Shown here piece by piece: positions 11,960 to 22,653 of a DNA stretch of 64,000 nucleotides. The notes under the pieces are model-generated. The model worked only from the letters and a program-made list of their open reading frames with translations. It was not told the DNA's origin and did no database searches. The translations under genes and the position numbers were made by a program. This DNA is from Dendrophyllia cribrosa. Taxonomy: Eukaryota > Cnidaria > Anthozoa > Scleractinia > Dendrophylliidae. The stretch is taken from assembly GCA_024195265.1 (NCBI GenBank), contig JAJLRJ010000014.1, forward strand, positions 13,708,459-13,772,458, read 5' to 3'. Every line of letters starts with the position of its first letter. Within the stretch, counting starts at the first letter, position 1.

Positions 11960-14300
11960 GCTACATCTGTGTGATCCTCGAAGTAAATCGTTTTTCTAAT
12001 GATCAGAGCCTTCTCGTCACATTCTTCCACAGGTACCAAGCTATATGTGTCACAGTAACCGTTACGAGCGAAATTATAAGGATTTGTATGAAAAAAAACG
12101 GTCCATTCTAGGAGCTAAAAAATACGAACAAGATTTCAATAAAAATTGCCTACGTTACTTCGCTTGTGTGTTTCCTTGTCTCCTGTGTGGTTTTTGGAGC
12201 GATTTAGAACGTTTCCAGTGAGTTTTAGTTCCATTGCTTTCTCTCTGTACCGTACTGTACCGACGGTGATATTGTCTTAAGTAACATTTTACAGTCGCCC
12301 ACCGGGTCAGTAAGAAATTCGACCCAAAGGCCGGGTCGCTAAGCCATTTTTCAAACGTTGGGCTAAGAGAATTCTGAATCAAGTCTCTGTCGAACAATCT
12401 CAACGGAAAAGTGTGCAGAGATTGACGACCATTAATGCTCTTTCCATGTATCCGGGTCGCGGATAAAGAGTTGGAATGGACAACAGAACTATCGTCCGTG
12501 GTCTACGTGGAATTTCGAGGCGATCGGAGGGTTTGGAGCGAATTTACGGCGGTTTTCCTTCAGTGAATCCGCCCGGCCTCTCGGTTGAAGTGTCCTACCT
12601 TGGGAAAGGATATATATCTGAGAGAGAAAGCAATGGAACTAAAACTCACTGGAAACGCTCTAAATCGCTCCAAAAACCACACAGGAGACAAGGAAACACA
12701 CAAGCGAAGTAACGTAGGCAATTTTTATTGAAATCTTGTTCGTATTTTTTAGCTCCTAGAATGGACCGTTTTTTCATACAAATCCTTATAATTTCGCTCG
12801 TAACGGTTACTGTGACACATATAGCTTGGGCTACCTGTGATTCTTCCGCTTCATTGTGCTGCCAAAGGTTACTGTCATTGCATGCAAGGTTGTTTTAACT
12901 GTCCGCTACAACTGGATGATCTTGCCGTAAATCTTCTTTCTTATGATCAGAGCCTTCTCGTCACATTCTTTCGCGTCATTGTAGTGTCCAAGCTTCCTGT
13001 AATTGAAAGCAAGGTTGTTATAACTCTTCGCTACATCTGGGTGATCCTCTCCGTAAATCTTCTTTCTAATGATCAGAGCCTTCTCGTCACATTCTTTCGC
13101 TTTATTGTACTGTCCAAGCACCCTGTATTTACAAGCAAGGTTGTAATAACTTATCGCTACATCTGGGTGATCCTCGCCGTAAATCTTCTTTCTAATGATC
13201 AGAGCCTTCTCGTCACATTCTTTCGCTTTATTGTACTGTCCAAGCACCCTGTATTTACAAGCAACTAAAAGTTGTAAAAACTCATCGCTACATCTGGGTG
13301 ATCCTCGAAGTAAATCTTCATTCTAATGATCAGAGCCTTCTCGTCACATTCTTTCGCGTAATTGTAGTGTCCAAGCTCCTTGTAATTGCAAGCAAGGTTG
13401 TTATAACTCTTCGCTACATCTGGGTGATCTTCTCCGTAAATCTTCTTTCTAATGATCAGAGCCTTCTCGTCACATTCTTTCGCTTTATTGTACTGTTCAA
13501 GCACCCTGTATTTACAAGCAAGGTTGTAATAACTCATCGCTACATCTGGGTGATCCTCGCCGTAAATCTTCTTTCTAATGATCAGAGCCTTCTCGTCACA
13601 TTTTTTCGCGTCATTGTACTGTCCAAGCTCCTTGTAATTGCAAGCAAGGTTGTTATAACTCTTCGCTACATCTGGGTGATCTTCTCCGTAAATCTTCTTT
13701 CTAATGATCAGAGCCTTCTCGTCACATTCTTTCGCGTCATTGTACTGTCCAAGCTCCTTGTAATTGCAAGCAAGGTTGTTATAACTCTTCGCTACATCTG
13801 GGTGTTCCTCGCCGTAAATCTTCTTTCTAATGATCAGAGCCTTCTCGCCACATTCTTTCGCTTTATTGTACTGTCCAAGCTTCCTGTAATTGTAAGCAAG
13901 GTTGTAATAACTCTGCGCTACATCTGGGTGTTCCTCGCGGTAAATCTTCTTTCTAATGATCAGAGCCTTCTCGCCACATTCTTTCGCGTCATTGTACTGT
14001 CCAAGCTCCCTGTAATTGTAAGCAATGTTGTTATAACTATTCGCTACATCTGGGTGATCCTCGCCGTAAATCTTCTTTCTAATGATCAGAGCCTTCTCGT
14101 CACATTTTTTCGCGTCATTGTAGTGTCCAAGCTCCCTGTAATTGTAAGCAAGGTTGAAATAACTCTGCGCTACATCTGGGTGATTCTTGCCGTAAATCTT
14201 CTTTCTTATAGTCAGAGCCTTCTCGTTACATTCTTTCGCGTCATTGTAGTGTCCAAGGCTTCCGTAAGCACATGCCAGGTTATTGTAACTTACTGCTACA
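11960..14300 (-). pseudogene. TPR array, 3' portion of the HEPN-NB-ARC-TPR gene (broken)
   Basis: Minus-strand translation is a run of 42-residue kinesin-light-chain/NPHP3-type TPR units (YNNLACNYKELGQYNDAKEC, then DEKALIIRKKIYGEDHPDVA). The 126-bp period is seen at about 12945, 13071, 13197, 13328, 13454, 13580, 13706, 13832, 13958, 14084, 14210 and 14336. It continues the gene at 14296-16818, but the frame changes near 14300. It breaks again near 13265, where the spacing is 131 instead of 126 bp. One TPR piece (11962-12027) is cut off by an 812-bp fold-back element, and the array stops at about 11960 where repeat-like sequence begins. The units are nearly identical, suggesting recent amplification or gene conversion. 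The long plus-strand frame over this region (13298-14320) is a shadow. Confidence 0.85.
12028..12839. mobile_element. 812-bp fold-back transposon inserted in the TPR array
   Basis: Inverted arms of about 210 bp (12028-12246 and 12618-12839) start CACAGGTA and end TACCTGTG. ATTCTTC is duplicated at 12021-12027 and 12840-12846; the uninterrupted TPR units nearby have CACATTCTTTCGC at this place, confirming the insertion point. A 7-bp (or, shifting one base, 8-bp) duplication and short ends would fit hAT-like elements. No transposase is visible in the ~370-bp centre. Confidence 0.85.
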
Positions 14301-16818
14301 TTACGATTCTCACCGCGTAAGTCCCTTTGCTTATGACCAGAGCCTTCTCGAAATATTCTATCGCTTTATCGTGCTGTCCAAGTTTTTCGTAAAGAATGCC
14401 TAGGCCGTTGTAGGTTCTTGCTATTTCAGGGTGCTTCTCGCCGTAAATTTGTTTTAGTATATTGAGAGATGCTTCGTAATATTCCTTGGCTCGATCGTAC
14501 TGATCAAGGCGAATCAAAACAAATCCCAGATAGACATAACATCGTGCTACGATTGCATCTCTCTTTCCGTAAATTGCAATATAGACGTCGCTAGCCTTTT
14601 CGAAAAATGCCAGTGACAGTTCATAATCGCATTGCTTTAGAATTATCTTGCCGCGGATAAAGAAAACCTCAGCTTTTAACAAGTTACCTTCCTGCTTTGT
14701 ACTGCATATACACTTAACACAATCAGAGGCGGATGTGGAAAATAAATTTGCATCCGATGGAGTACCAAGCTCACAACAAACATAGGCGGATGAGCAAAGC
14801 CATTCTGCAACGTTGCCAGGAGTTACTGAGTGTGTTAATTCCTTCAATAAAATATCTGTGCTAAGAATTTTATGTAGAGCTTTGCAATGAGTAGTAATGT
14901 TAAGCAACTTTACGCACGCGTGCCTGCTTGCTTCCATCACTTTTCGGTCTGCCTCAATCAGAGAATGCAAAATCTTGGCTGCTGCAGATACACACTGAGC
15001 TCTTTTCGTGACCTCCAAGTCGGATATTGAAACTGTCTTAAGCACTTCATGAACAATATTGTGCACCTTTAAATAGAAGGGTGCCCCGCTTTCAACATGT
15101 AAACACGTTATCAAAGAGGATTTTAAGATCTTTGCCCTGATTAACTCTTCCGTTCGTCCCGTTGTACGAGCTTTTACAAAGTTAACAACGGCTTCAATTG
15201 GGATAGAATCGGATGCACACAGTGAGAGAAAACAAAATGATTCGCGAAGAACGTCATCGCTATCCAAAGCTTTGTGGATTGCCATTTTAACAGCAGTAGT
15301 CATTGTCATTGAGTAAGCTGGATTTTGTTGTGCAAGAGGTTCTTCGGTTGCTTTACGTTCGCCACGTTCCAAACATTCCAGGTAGCTTGACCAACTGTAG
15401 TTTGGAGAACCGTAACTCACAACTGTTCGTACGTAAACGGCAGCAGCTGCTAAGGCAAGTGGCTGATACTCAAGCGCCTCAGCAACCTTTTCAGCCTCTT
15501 CGTGATGTTTAATCTGCGAGACTTCCTTTAACAGCTCGTCTGCGTCATCTGGCTGCATCCCTTTACTAAGGGACTCATGGAAAGTGTGAGGAGCGTTACA
15601 GGGAATGGTACTGCTGTCTTGAGTTGTGATTAGCACCTGACCGTGACCCCATTCTTTACTAGCTGTGGGAGGCAGATCGCTTCGTACCAAGGATAGGTCA
15701 ACAACATTATCAGCGATGATTAACCAGTTGGAGAACTGTTTTATCTTTGGCAAGATCAAACTCTTTAGGCACTGAACTATTTCTTTCGTACTTTTCACTT
15801 TTGAGATAGCTAGACTAGTCAAAGTGAATTCTGTAACTCCCAGCTGTTTAGCGAGACTGTTATACGAGTCAGCTAGTGTTTCAAGAGTTTCTGCATTCAA
15901 TGTTACGACAAATGTTAAACCTTCACTTTCACGGGATTTTTTGTCGAAGAACTCTTGCCCAAGTTGTCGAGCGATCTGACTTTTGCCACACCCAGGATTT
16001 CCTGATAAATAAATGGTGCTGACTGCTGCGTTACTTCCATCTTCAAGTTCGGCCATTTTTTTCATGATTCTCGTGACATCGTTTGAACGTCTGATGATCT
16101 CATGGGATGGCTTGAATGCGAGATTGCAGAAGGACTCGACTTTTGAATTAATTTCTTGTGTAAGGGCGTCCACTTGTTTTTCTTTTGTCTGTAAGTCAGA
16201 TGCAAGAGCTTCGACTTGTTGTTCTTTTGTCTGTAATGTGTTTTTCGCCGCATGTAAATCTGATTTTGCTCGTCTCAATTCGGCTTGAAGATTGATAGCC
16301 TGCTTGTTCAAATTATTTACTTCTGCTGTGGGGAAGCTTGTCTGGTTTTTAACAGCCTCGACATCAGTGACAGGAAACTTCAAGTAATTGAATGCAGCTA
16401 TCACTTTTCCAACACGGTTCTGAAACTCGGCATCAGTAAGTTCGGCCTCACTGATATGAGCGACATCGTTTCGCACCTGACGAATATCATCAACATAAGT
16501 ACGAATGGCTGGACCGAGGGTGGTGCCAATGCTGTCTGAGTACAAGATGGCGAAAAACAGACAGGTGCAGTCCCATTCTGCTGTGTTGCCATTCTGTATT
16601 GTCGTTAGGTATCGCGCATTTCTTGTGCGACTTCTTGGACTTTCTTTAGCGTAGAAATCAAGGCCATTTTGTGGGGAGTCTTTCCATTCTCCAAGTGTAA
16701 GTGTCTTGTAAAGGAAATTCCATTCTTGTTTAAAGACGCTTCGTAGTCCTTCCGGAACCAAGTTAAAAACGATATGACATAAGCGAAAGTAGTTCAATTG
16801 GTCTGGAGTGTATTCCAT
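14296..16818 (-). CDS. HEPN-NB-ARC-TPR protein (NLR-like, STAND ATPase), 840 codons to the frame break
   Basis: Likely a cytoplasmic signal-transducing ATPase of the STAND class. Domains in order: a DZIP3-like HEPN domain at residues ~1-148, a coiled coil ~165-235, an NB-ARC domain ~245-480, a helical region, then TPRs from ~690. The HEPN domain has RNDVAH at 116-121, which fits the R-x4-H ribonuclease signature. In NB-ARC, the P-loop GNPGCGKS is at 273-280, a Walker B-like LIIADN at 366-371, the sensor strand GQVLITTQDS at 393-402, and YQPLALAAA (equivalent to GLPLA) at 451. The start fits the beginning of the HEPN fold. The frame ends just after the TPRs begin, while TPR coding continues in another frame to 11960, so a single-base indel near 14300 truncates the protein. 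A GTGAGA there could mimic a splice donor, but TPR sequence continues without a gap. Function in defence or apoptosis is inferred from family knowledge. Confidence 0.85.
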   Translation of the reverse strand: MEYTPDQLNYFRLCHIVFNLVPEGLRSVFKQEWNFLYKTLTLGEWKDSPQNGLDFYAKESPRSRTRNARYLTTIQNGNTAEWDCTCLFFAILYSDSIGTTLGPAIRTYVDDIRQVRNDVAHISEAELTDAEFQNRVGKVIAAFNYLKFPVTDVEAVKNQTSFPTAEVNNLNKQAINLQAELRRAKSDLHAAKNTLQTKEQQVEALASDLQTKEKQVDALTQEINSKVESFCNLAFKPSHEIIRRSNDVTRIMKKMAELEDGSNAAVSTIYLSGNPGCGKSQIARQLGQEFFDKKSRESEGLTFVVTLNAETLETLADSYNSLAKQLGVTEFTLTSLAISKVKSTKEIVQCLKSLILPKIKQFSNWLIIADNVVDLSLVRSDLPPTASKEWGHGQVLITTQDSSTIPCNAPHTFHESLSKGMQPDDADELLKEVSQIKHHEEAEKVAEALEYQPLALAAAAVYVRTVVSYGSPNYSWSSYLECLERGERKATEEPLAQQNPAYSMTMTTAVKMAIHKALDSDDVLRESFCFLSLCASDSIPIEAVVNFVKARTTGRTEELIRAKILKSSLITCLHVESGAPFYLKVHNIVHEVLKTVSISDLEVTKRAQCVSAAAKILHSLIEADRKVMEASRHACVKLLNITTHCKALHKILSTDILLKELTHSVTPGNVAEWLCSSAYVCCELGTPSDANLFSTSASDCVKCICSTKQEGNLLKAEVFFIRGKIILKQCDYELSLAFFEKASDVYIAIYGKRDAIVARCYVYLGFVLIRLDQYDRAKEYYEASLNILKQIYGEKHPEIARTYNGLGILYEKLGQHDKAIEYFEKALVISKGTYAVRIVM

Positions 16819-17942
16819 GGGGAAAATTCTGTAGAGGAAATATAGAAAAAGAAAAACACTATTGTTGTAGAGACTATTCTTAGCATAGGCTTACCATTTT
16901 ATGTGTGAGTCGTTGACGCCTTTATAGGCTATTAAAGAGGCCTTTAAATCAGGATGTCCAAAGCTTAGGGTCTACGACAAAATGAAATAAAAACACCAAA
17001 AAATAAATTATGTTTCTTTTAGAGGTTTCAGCGCGAGGGGCGGGGGGGGGGGGGGGGGGGGGGGGGGAGGGGAATAGTTACAGTGCCCTATCTACCGATC
17101 CTTTTAAAACCTTAGATGCTTACGTACTTCTGATGGCTATTCGAGCATAATCCGGAGTCTGCTGTTCAATGGTCTTTCACACCTTCAGAGTAAAGGGTAA
17201 AAAGAAAATAAAAGTAAGCGAAATAGGAAAGCCGACATAGTTATGATCACCTGCAGTCACGCGAACAATCGGATGTCACGCGAGCCATGAAAATTGGAAA
17301 CAATTTTTATAAAATTAATTTTGAAACGTAAACTAAATGCCTTCAATAGTTATGTTAAATTTAACAAGTCAGTTGGGTCAGCAATTCTACTTTAGAAAGT
17401 ATTTCAGTATATAAAAGCATTTTCAAAGAGCAATGAGATGTTTTTAAGACCGCCGCCTGTAGACAGGACTGTTGGTGCAATTTGCTGACAAATGACATTC
17501 TTTCAGCAAGACCACTGAAAAAATTGAACAGCGATGCTTTCAGAAAAAAATTTATGGCTCCAATTATTAACTGATAACGAATATGCCTTGAGCAATGTTC
17601 TGATGATGTTGGTTGACGTGCAAAATAAAGTGTAAACGACAAACTGTGAAGAAATGCAAGATGCGCAAGTTAAAGCAGTGCTGTTTATAATTATTTTAAA
17701 ACATGCATTGTCTTTGGTTTACTTTCTCCAAATTGGTCCACTTCACTTTGTCTTTTAAGTTATTTTCACTTTATTTACTGCAGAGAGGCTTGTGAATACT
17801 AAAAGAATAAAAATGGAAATGATAAATAATCAAACACCTACAATTCAAGACACAATTACTTGAAACACTTGGCTCAAGGTGAGAATTCGCCATCCAATGT
17901 GCGTGGACTGCGTGGCTCCCTCCTTTTATCATGGCAGGTCAT
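16819..17942. other. Upstream of the HEPN gene; homopolymer G tract; no gene
   Basis: This stretch would hold the promoter of the minus-strand HEPN gene, but no core element is clear. A run of 26 G lies at 17042-17067. Remaining frames look random. Confidence 0.4.
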
Positions 17943-18052
17943 TACTATGATCAAAGAACCTTTTAGGGATCAAAATTTGTAGATTGGTATCGCTTTATAG
18001 GGTACTAAAATCACCGTTAGAATTATCGCGGTACCTTTTAGGGTATTGACCA
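17943..18052. mobile_element. Fragment of the 'GTACCTTTTAGGG' MITE family
   Basis: Carries GGGATCAAAATTTGTAGATT, the ACCGTTAGAATTATCGCGG segment and CCTTTTAGGGTATTG. The middle segment shows the unoccupied version of the site the Polinton entered (AATTAT followed directly by CGCGG). Confidence 0.75.
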
Positions 18053-19181
18053 ATATCACGCTAGTATGGTACCGTGGTGGTCTCTTGAATAGATCCGATC
18101 TATGTGCATTCTCTATCTAAAGGAGAAGAATGGTATTGGCCATTCACTGTTTCTCTCCCTATGGCACTGACATGTATCAGTTGTTAGGTTGAATTGCTCT
18201 TTGGCCATGTGCCACAATTGTTTGTGGCGTGATCGTTGCGCAATTTTCCCTATCACGACTCTTTCTAGAAAGATTAGCAACATATATGAGATAGGTGCAG
18301 TGGTACCGAGTCTCATTATGTTCTAGCTACGGCACACTGACGAGGGCCAAACAGCCCGAAACAGCTGTCTGTGTCTGCTTTCTAGTTTTGAGCGCTGATC
18401 ATGTCACGGTTTGGCTGACCGTAGTGCCATTTCGAGAGAATGCCTTTTCACAAAATAGTAACTCGAGTTACTATTTTGTAACATCTCATGTTAACCGCTA
18501 ACCGTGGCTTCGCGGAAACGCGGTGAGCGAAAAACACCCCTCCCCTCTTCCTTTGAAGATCCGCGCCACAACGCTGGGTCCCCTTGGTGTCGACGGAAAG
18601 GAAAAATAGAATAACACGACCGACAGCATACATAGTCCTTCCCACGAACACACAACACGAAAGTAACGTAAAAATCTTTAAGTTTTATCACTAGAATTAA
18701 ATTACTGTAATTACAAATTCCTACTTTAATCTTAATCCTACTTTTTTAAAGTCTAACTTAATTATCGAAATTCTAATAAAGTGAAATAATAAAGTTCCTT
18801 CGGTATAAACAGTAATAAATAATTAAATAGTTTGTAAATTGTTTCTTAAAACCTTGCTCTTTAACCTCTTTTAACCTGCCTTCCAAATATCCTTGTTTGT
18901 TTGTCCGGCCTTGCTTGTCTTTGCTTTTCTTCGCTTGTGCACACACACCACCAATCAATCTTCACCCACGTCAACAACAACAATTTCGACCTCCGCCTAA
19001 ATCAACTTGTATCTTCAACACATGCCATTAACGTCTGTGCCTTGTGAGGCAATCTCTCCCTCAGACTCCACAAATCTTCAATGTCGGTTCTACGTCCGTT
19101 CCACGCTAGCCTCCCCTGGAAAAATGAGTTTTTTCTTTTGTCACGATAAAGGAAGACCCCTGCCAATGACTCTCAGGTAAA
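18053..19181. other. No gene recognised
   Basis: No protein domain or RNA gene is evident. ORFs near 18448-18691 overlap each other in several frames and resemble nothing. Confidence 0.35.
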
Positions 19182-19185
19182 TTAA

Positions 19186-19840
19186 GGACGTTCGCGCGAA
19201 AATTTCTAACATTGATTTTTTTATAAAACTTTTGCTACAGCTAGGTTATGAGTTACTCGTGTCAGAAATGCAAAAAAATGAGGGGGTCACCGACTTCGTT
19301 TCTGAGATAAGCTATCTGAAAGGCGACCCTAATTTTGAAAAATTGGTCTTCCTTACTGGATGAGATCCCAATGTCTGTTAGTCTAAAAATATTGCAAATG
19401 AATCTCTAAAATGCAACTTTTTTTCTTAAATTTTATGCTAGTAGGTCTGTTCAGCAAATTGATTCAACTGGTGACGTTCTTGAAGTAAATGTCATCTTTA
19501 AACGACAGCATTTGCAAACACTGACAGCCGCAAGTTGGCAGGATTCGATGGCGCGCGGGTAGAAAAATGGAAAAAAATTAAACTTCCTACATTGATTTTT
19601 TCTTCATTTTTTCACAATCAGTCGAGAACTGGCAAAGAAAATTATCTATGAAAAAAAAATTGGGGGTCACCGACCATCCAAGCGAGTTAAATCTAAGCAA
19701 AGTTAACGCAACCGCCATCAGCCCTTTATGTGCTTAGATTTTCTTCTCTTGCGCGCGCGCTCGTGCATGACGAAGCATGGCGTTGCGACATGAATTGCGT
19801 GCGCAGTAAGGATGCGCATAAACAATTAGCGCGAACGTCC
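19186..19840. mobile_element. TTAA-flanked non-autonomous DNA transposon, 655 bp
   Basis: Ends GGACGTTCGCGC and GCGCGAACGTCC with TTAA outside both (19182-19185, 19841-19844). TTAA duplications occur with piggyBac and Kolobok; the purine-purine (GG) start is more like Kolobok. No ORF. It shares its right TTAA with the next element. Confidence 0.75.
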
Positions 19841-19844
19841 TTAA

Positions 19845-20541
19845 GGCATGGCTCGCCAGTTATTTCGCCCAGAAAGTGAGGGGGTGGTCTATCTTCTGAG
19901 GCTTTATTTGTAACAGTGTAAAACTTTGGAAGGCTAATAAGTTTGCGATTATTGTCATTTTGACATGTAAATGTTATGCAAATTAGGTCACGTGACTTAT
20001 TACGGCCAAAAAGTCTTTAGAAATCTTTAAGCAAAAATGGCACCAGTTTATACAAATAGTCATCTATTTTTACTTCTCTTAAATGGTTCCCAAAGTAAGC
20101 AACAAAGGATCTGTGCCCGGACCTTTTGACATATTTTATTAATTTTGAAAATGAACGACATTTTTTTACTAGTGCCCAGTCCCCTCAAACAAGTAATTTA
20201 ATTTTTCAGGCTTTTATTTTGATTATCTTAAAAAGTCCGGGCACAGAAATGATGTACCTAATAGGCAAAACATTATAATCCCAAGGGCAGCTTCCGGAGA
20301 ATAAGCAAAACTGGTGCCATTTTGCTTAAAAGAATTTTAAGCTAAAAATAGCCCTGTCTGGTCACTTTAAGCTAAAAATAGCCCTGTCTGGTCACGTGAC
20401 TTAATTTGCATACGTCATGGATGTCAACATGACATTTTTGTCAAACATATTAATCTGTCAAAGTTTTATGTTTGTATAGCTTAATCCTCAGAAGATAGAC
20501 CACCCCTCACTTTTTGGGCGAAATAACTGGCGGTCCATGCC
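19845..20541. mobile_element. TTAA-flanked fold-back element, 697 bp
   Basis: Ends GGCATGG and CCATGCC, followed inward by CGCCAGTTATTTCGCCCA and its inverse. TTAA lies at 19841-19844 and 20542-20545. Inverted similarity extends about 330 bp into each arm (paired pieces TGGCACCAGTTT / AAACTGGTGCCA and GTGCCCGGAC / GTCCGGGCAC). No ORF. Confidence 0.75.
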
Positions 20542-20696
20542 TTAATTTTCTTGAGCTCTTGGCAGTGAAAAGCGTTTCTCTTTTCTCTCGACTTCTATCT
20601 TCAGTCCTTCAGCTCGGCGAAACTTTCTGCTCTTTCGATTTTCTTTTCTGTCTATTAAATATTGTTTACAAGTTACTTATATACTTTATTGTTTTC

Positions 20697-20880
20697 ACCA
20701 CCACCACCACAATTCTATTGTTTTCACCACCGCCACCACCACCACCACAATTCGTGGTGGTGGTGGTGAAAACAATAGAATTGTGGTGGTAGTGGTAGTG
20801 GTGGTGGTGAAAACAATAGAATTGTGGTGGTGGCGGTGGTGGTGGTGAAAACAATAGAATTGTGGTGGTGGTGGTGGTAG
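20697..20880. repeat. Inverted (CCA)n/(TGG)n microsatellite
   Basis: Blocks of CACCAC are followed by TGGTGG blocks, with ATTCTATTGTTTTCACC and its inverse between them, so the stretch can form a large hairpin. Apparent H/P/W-rich ORFs are artefacts. Confidence 0.85.
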
Positions 20881-20885
20881 TGAAA

Positions 20886-20978
20886 ACTCCTGTACCCCTC
20901 CTGTATCCCTCCTGTACCCTTTCTGTACCCTTCCTGTGCCCCTCCTGTACCCTTCCTGTACCCCTCCTGTACCCCTAT
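20886..20978. repeat. Minisatellite CCTGTACCCCT, ~11-12 bp unit
   Basis: About eight tandem copies of CCTGTACCC(C/T)T with small changes. Confidence 0.85.
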
Positions 20979-22150
20979 CATTTGATCACAACAGTAAACG
21001 CGGATATGTAGTTACTTTTTATATGGTATGATCAAGGATTTGGGAAAACAACCTCGAATAATAAATTTCTTGGATGATAAACGTGGCGTTATAGAAATAT
21101 ACCAGTTTCCAAAATCCTTACAACCCCCGTCCGAGTTCTCCACTTTCTTGGTGTGGAGAAAATTATTGACCAGTTAAATTATCGAAAATTAAGACATTAT
21201 TCAAACGGTAAAACAAAGTGGATTTACAAACACGAAGATGAACCAAACGTAAAATCTTTTTTGTTTCCGAAAAAGGCTAAATAAAACAGCTTTTGTTGAC
21301 ATAATGATTTGATGTTACCTTAATGCGTTTTGTTATTATTAAATTTATTTGAACTTAATCAAAGTGGGGGTTTATTGTTTTAGCACGCACATGTAATTGG
21401 CTGTTTTGTTAAGTTTTCTTCTTTCTGAGGTGCTAATTTTTCATGCAAATTTAGAGTTGAGTGTTCGCATAATTAAAAGTTTGAACATTGAAGCTACCGG
21501 AAAAGAAATTAAAACTTAAAGTGGGCGATGGCTGGGAAACTGAAAATCGATATAGAGTCTAGCGATGAAGCGGCAATGAGAATGTTGCGGAAAATACGAA
21601 TAAGAAGTGGTTTTTTATATTGTGCAATTTTATTGCTTCTCAACTTGAATGTTTCGGAAACCTCTAATTAGTTTATTCAGCTATAATATCGGCCACAGCT
21701 TTGATGGTCTAGTGGTAAAGACATGTTGTTTTGATCTATGTCTGAAAGGGATGTCTGTGTCAGTTGTGTTTTTGAAGAGAGTTAGAATAGAGCGGGCAAG
21801 TTTGGGCCGGTCTATTGTTCCTATTGTTTCAGAATAACACAAAAGGTATAGGTATAGGTATGGGCAGTTTATTACATATGCAGGAAATCCAAATTAGTAT
21901 GCAGGAAGGCATATTGTGACGTCATTGACTAGGCACCTAATCCACCTAATCCATAGGCACCTAATCCAAATTAGTATGCGGGAAATTCAAATTAGTATGC
22001 GGGAAATCCAAGGGAAATCCATAGCGCGGTTAAATCCATACTTCTACTACTACTTATGTTATGGCGTCTTTTATACGTTTCTTGCTTTGTTCTTTTGATA
22101 TAACAGGTCCTTACAGTTAGTTTCGTGTGTAAAATTGTGTTGCAAAAAGT
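20979..22150. other. No gene recognised; tRNA-like A-box fragment at ~21,700
   Basis: TTGATGGTCTAGTGG... at about 21699-21725 resembles a tRNA A-box region, but no B box or acceptor pairing follows, so it is at most a SINE or tRNA relic. Short direct repeats (CAAATTAGTATGC(A/G)GGAA) lie at 21889-22010. Confidence 0.35.
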
Positions 22151-22283
22151 TAACGGAAAAATACAATAGAATCCCAATAACTGAAACCGTCAAGAGAAAT
22201 TCAAAACTGTTCGAGGTATTGATCTGAGTGAAACTCCATAACGTGGCAACTTAGTAAGTGAAGCTGCAGGAATATCACACACA

Positions 22284-22591
22284 GGCTCTGTTTTATGGAA
22301 CGTTTTAACGCCTTATTTTAACGACGTAAACAGCAAACATGCTTATTTGAAGAAAGTGAAAAATTCTAGGACATTGAAAAATTTTGATTTTAATATTGAA
22401 TCCTCTCAGACCATGAGACACATTGGGGATGATTTTTATGTATATCAGTAGGAAATCGAGTCATTTTATTAAGTATTTTTAGTATATGTAAATTAGCTTT
22501 TTAATATTTAAGTTTTGTAACACGACCCCACAAGCGTCAGCTTTAATTTTTATCGTGTCTAAATAAAATTATTGTATTGTATTGTATTGTA
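22284..22591 (+). pseudogene. LINE 3' end (C-terminal RT tail plus 3' UTR)
   Basis: From 22284 the frame reads GSVLWNVLTPYFND and stops at 22451; GSVLWN is the conserved C-terminal LINE motif also seen at 7.7 kb. The 3' UTR contains AACACGACCCCACAAGCG and ends in (ATTGT)n-type repeats to 22591. Its UTR is related to the inverted piece at 37260-37345. Confidence 0.7.
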
Positions 22592-22653
22592 TATCCTGTG
22601 TATATGGTTCTAGCTAGCGAGAAGTTCGAATTTTTGGGAGTTCCATATCATAT

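Noticed and set aside
14290..14310. Splice donor ending the HEPN gene exon (GTGAGA)
   Set aside because: TPR coding sequence continues immediately in another frame, so a one-base indel fits better than an intron.
13298..14320. Long plus-strand ORF (340 codons) of repeated SLLVTFFR-type sequence
   Set aside because: It is the antisense shadow of the minus-strand TPR array; the minus strand gives clear TPR consensus.
20697..20880. His/Pro- or Trp-rich short proteins
   Set aside because: Artefacts of the (CCA)n/(TGG)n microsatellite.
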